From an uncultured Elusimicrobium sp. (GTDB lineage: Bacteria; Elusimicrobiota; Elusimicrobia; Elusimicrobiales; Elusimicrobiaceae), in assembly GCA_902767385.1 (NCBI GenBank), contig CACXHA010000088.1, positions 1-6,144 on the forward strand: a stretch of DNA of 6,144 nucleotides. Reading direction: 5' to 3'. The position numbers were made by a program, and so were the translations under genes. Shown in pieces: positions 5,779-6,144 of this stretch; position 1 is the first letter of the stretch; every line of letters starts with the position of its first letter. The notes under the pieces were generated by a model, which was given only the letters and a program-made list of their open reading frames with translations, searched no databases and had not been told where the DNA came from.

Positions 5779-6144
5779 GGCAACAGTCCGTTCCCCGGCA
5801 GTAGCTTGCGCACCGGGCCAAAGGTCCGCCGGTGTTCGGGGCAAGGGCCCAGTTCCCGCAAAGCTTGCATGTGTTTAGCGGTACCGTAACCCTTGTGTCC
5901 GCCAAAGTCATAACCGGGGTAAAGCGTGTCTAGCACTGCCATATAGTGGTCCCGCGTTACTTTGGCAATAATGCTGGCCGCCGCAATCGCAAGGGATTTC
6001 GCATCCCCGTCAATAATCGGGGCCTGTTTTAGGGGTAGGTCTTTTACGGGGTATGGGCCGTCAATGAGCGCGCAAGAGTCCGGCATTTTCAAAAATTTTT
6101 GGGCCGCGCGGCGCATAGCTAAAAAGGTAGCTTGCAAAATATTA
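5775..6144 (-). CDS. rnhB: Ribonuclease HII, C-terminal part (5' end beyond the window)
   Basis: RNase HII cuts the RNA strand of RNA-DNA hybrids and removes misincorporated ribonucleotides, using two metal ions. About 122 residues are present; the family usually has about 190-220, so roughly 75-90 N-terminal residues with the DEAGRG active-site motif are off the right edge. The visible part opens with NILQATFLAMRRA, a typical internal helix, so the TTG at 6137 is an internal Leu codon and not a start. ALIDGPYP carries the conserved Asp. IIDGDAKSLAIAAASIIAKV and then TRDHYM hold the conserved GD, Ser, Lys and Asp. YPGYDFGGHKGYGT and HRRTFGPV complete the family signatures. The TGA stop overlaps the yraN ATG by four bases (ATGA), consistent with coupled translation. 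It is the most upstream visible gene of the minus-strand operon; the promoter is not in view. Confidence 0.95.
   Translation of the reverse strand, partial: NILQATFLAMRRAAQKFLKMPDSCALIDGPYPVKDLPLKQAPIIDGDAKSLAIAAASIIAKVTRDHYMAVLDTLYPGYDFGGHKGYGTAKHMQALRELGPCPEHRRTFGPVRKLLPGNGLLP

Noticed and set aside
5779..5844. N-terminal extension of yraN by 22 residues
   Set aside because: It overlaps conserved rnhB sequence. The ATGA overlap and the YraN consensus N-terminus both point to the ATG at 5778.
1..6144. A new defence, mobile or secondary-metabolite system
   Set aside because: Every gene except the coiled-coil and four-helix proteins belongs to a common housekeeping family. There is no integrase, transposase, toxin-antitoxin pair or effector domain, and the two unknowns lack motifs that would support such a claim.

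Overview
The window is ordinary chromosomal DNA from a bacterium that makes peptidoglycan. It is gene-dense, with tight gene junctions and moderate GC content. The style (long low-complexity coiled-coil gene, D-Ala-D-Ala ligase, Wzx-type flippase, rnhB-yraN pair) would fit a gut-associated Elusimicrobiota-like or similar Gram-negative anaerobe. That placement is an impression only, because no rRNA or marker alignment is available here.

Left half, plus strand (1-3065): three co-directional, nearly abutting genes. The first is the 3' part of a long coiled-coil protein of unknown function (62-1570). Its reading frame continues upstream to the window edge but is broken by one TAA at 44-46, and the heptad register runs unbroken across that stop. 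It carries four tandem 28-residue repeats, a Pro/Ala-rich linker and a short hydrophobic/basic tail. It is followed with no gap by ddl, the D-alanine--D-alanine ligase (1571-2641), and one base later by a small four-helix membrane protein I do not recognise (2643-3065).

Right half, minus strand (6144 down to 3062): rnhB (RNase HII, 5' end outside the window), yraN (UPF0102, nuclease-fold), a class I purine nucleoside phosphorylase, then a polysaccharide flippase of the Wzx/RfbX type. rnhB and yraN overlap by ATGA, and the yraN stop codon lies in the phosphorylase Shine-Dalgarno, so these three form a compact operon. A 108-base gap separates the phosphorylase from the flippase. It is filled with three short palindromes that look like a dispersed intergenic repeat and that crowd the flippase ribosome binding site.

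The two blocks converge, and the last genes share the four bases TTAA as both stop codons (3062-3065), with no visible terminator. Ddl (wall precursor synthesis) and the flippase (export of a lipid-linked glycan) both concern the envelope, but they lie on opposite strands and no glycosyltransferases are present, so no pathway can be claimed. I see no defence system, mobile element, CRISPR array or RNA gene. The items most worth a second look are the interrupted coiled-coil gene and the palindrome cluster.
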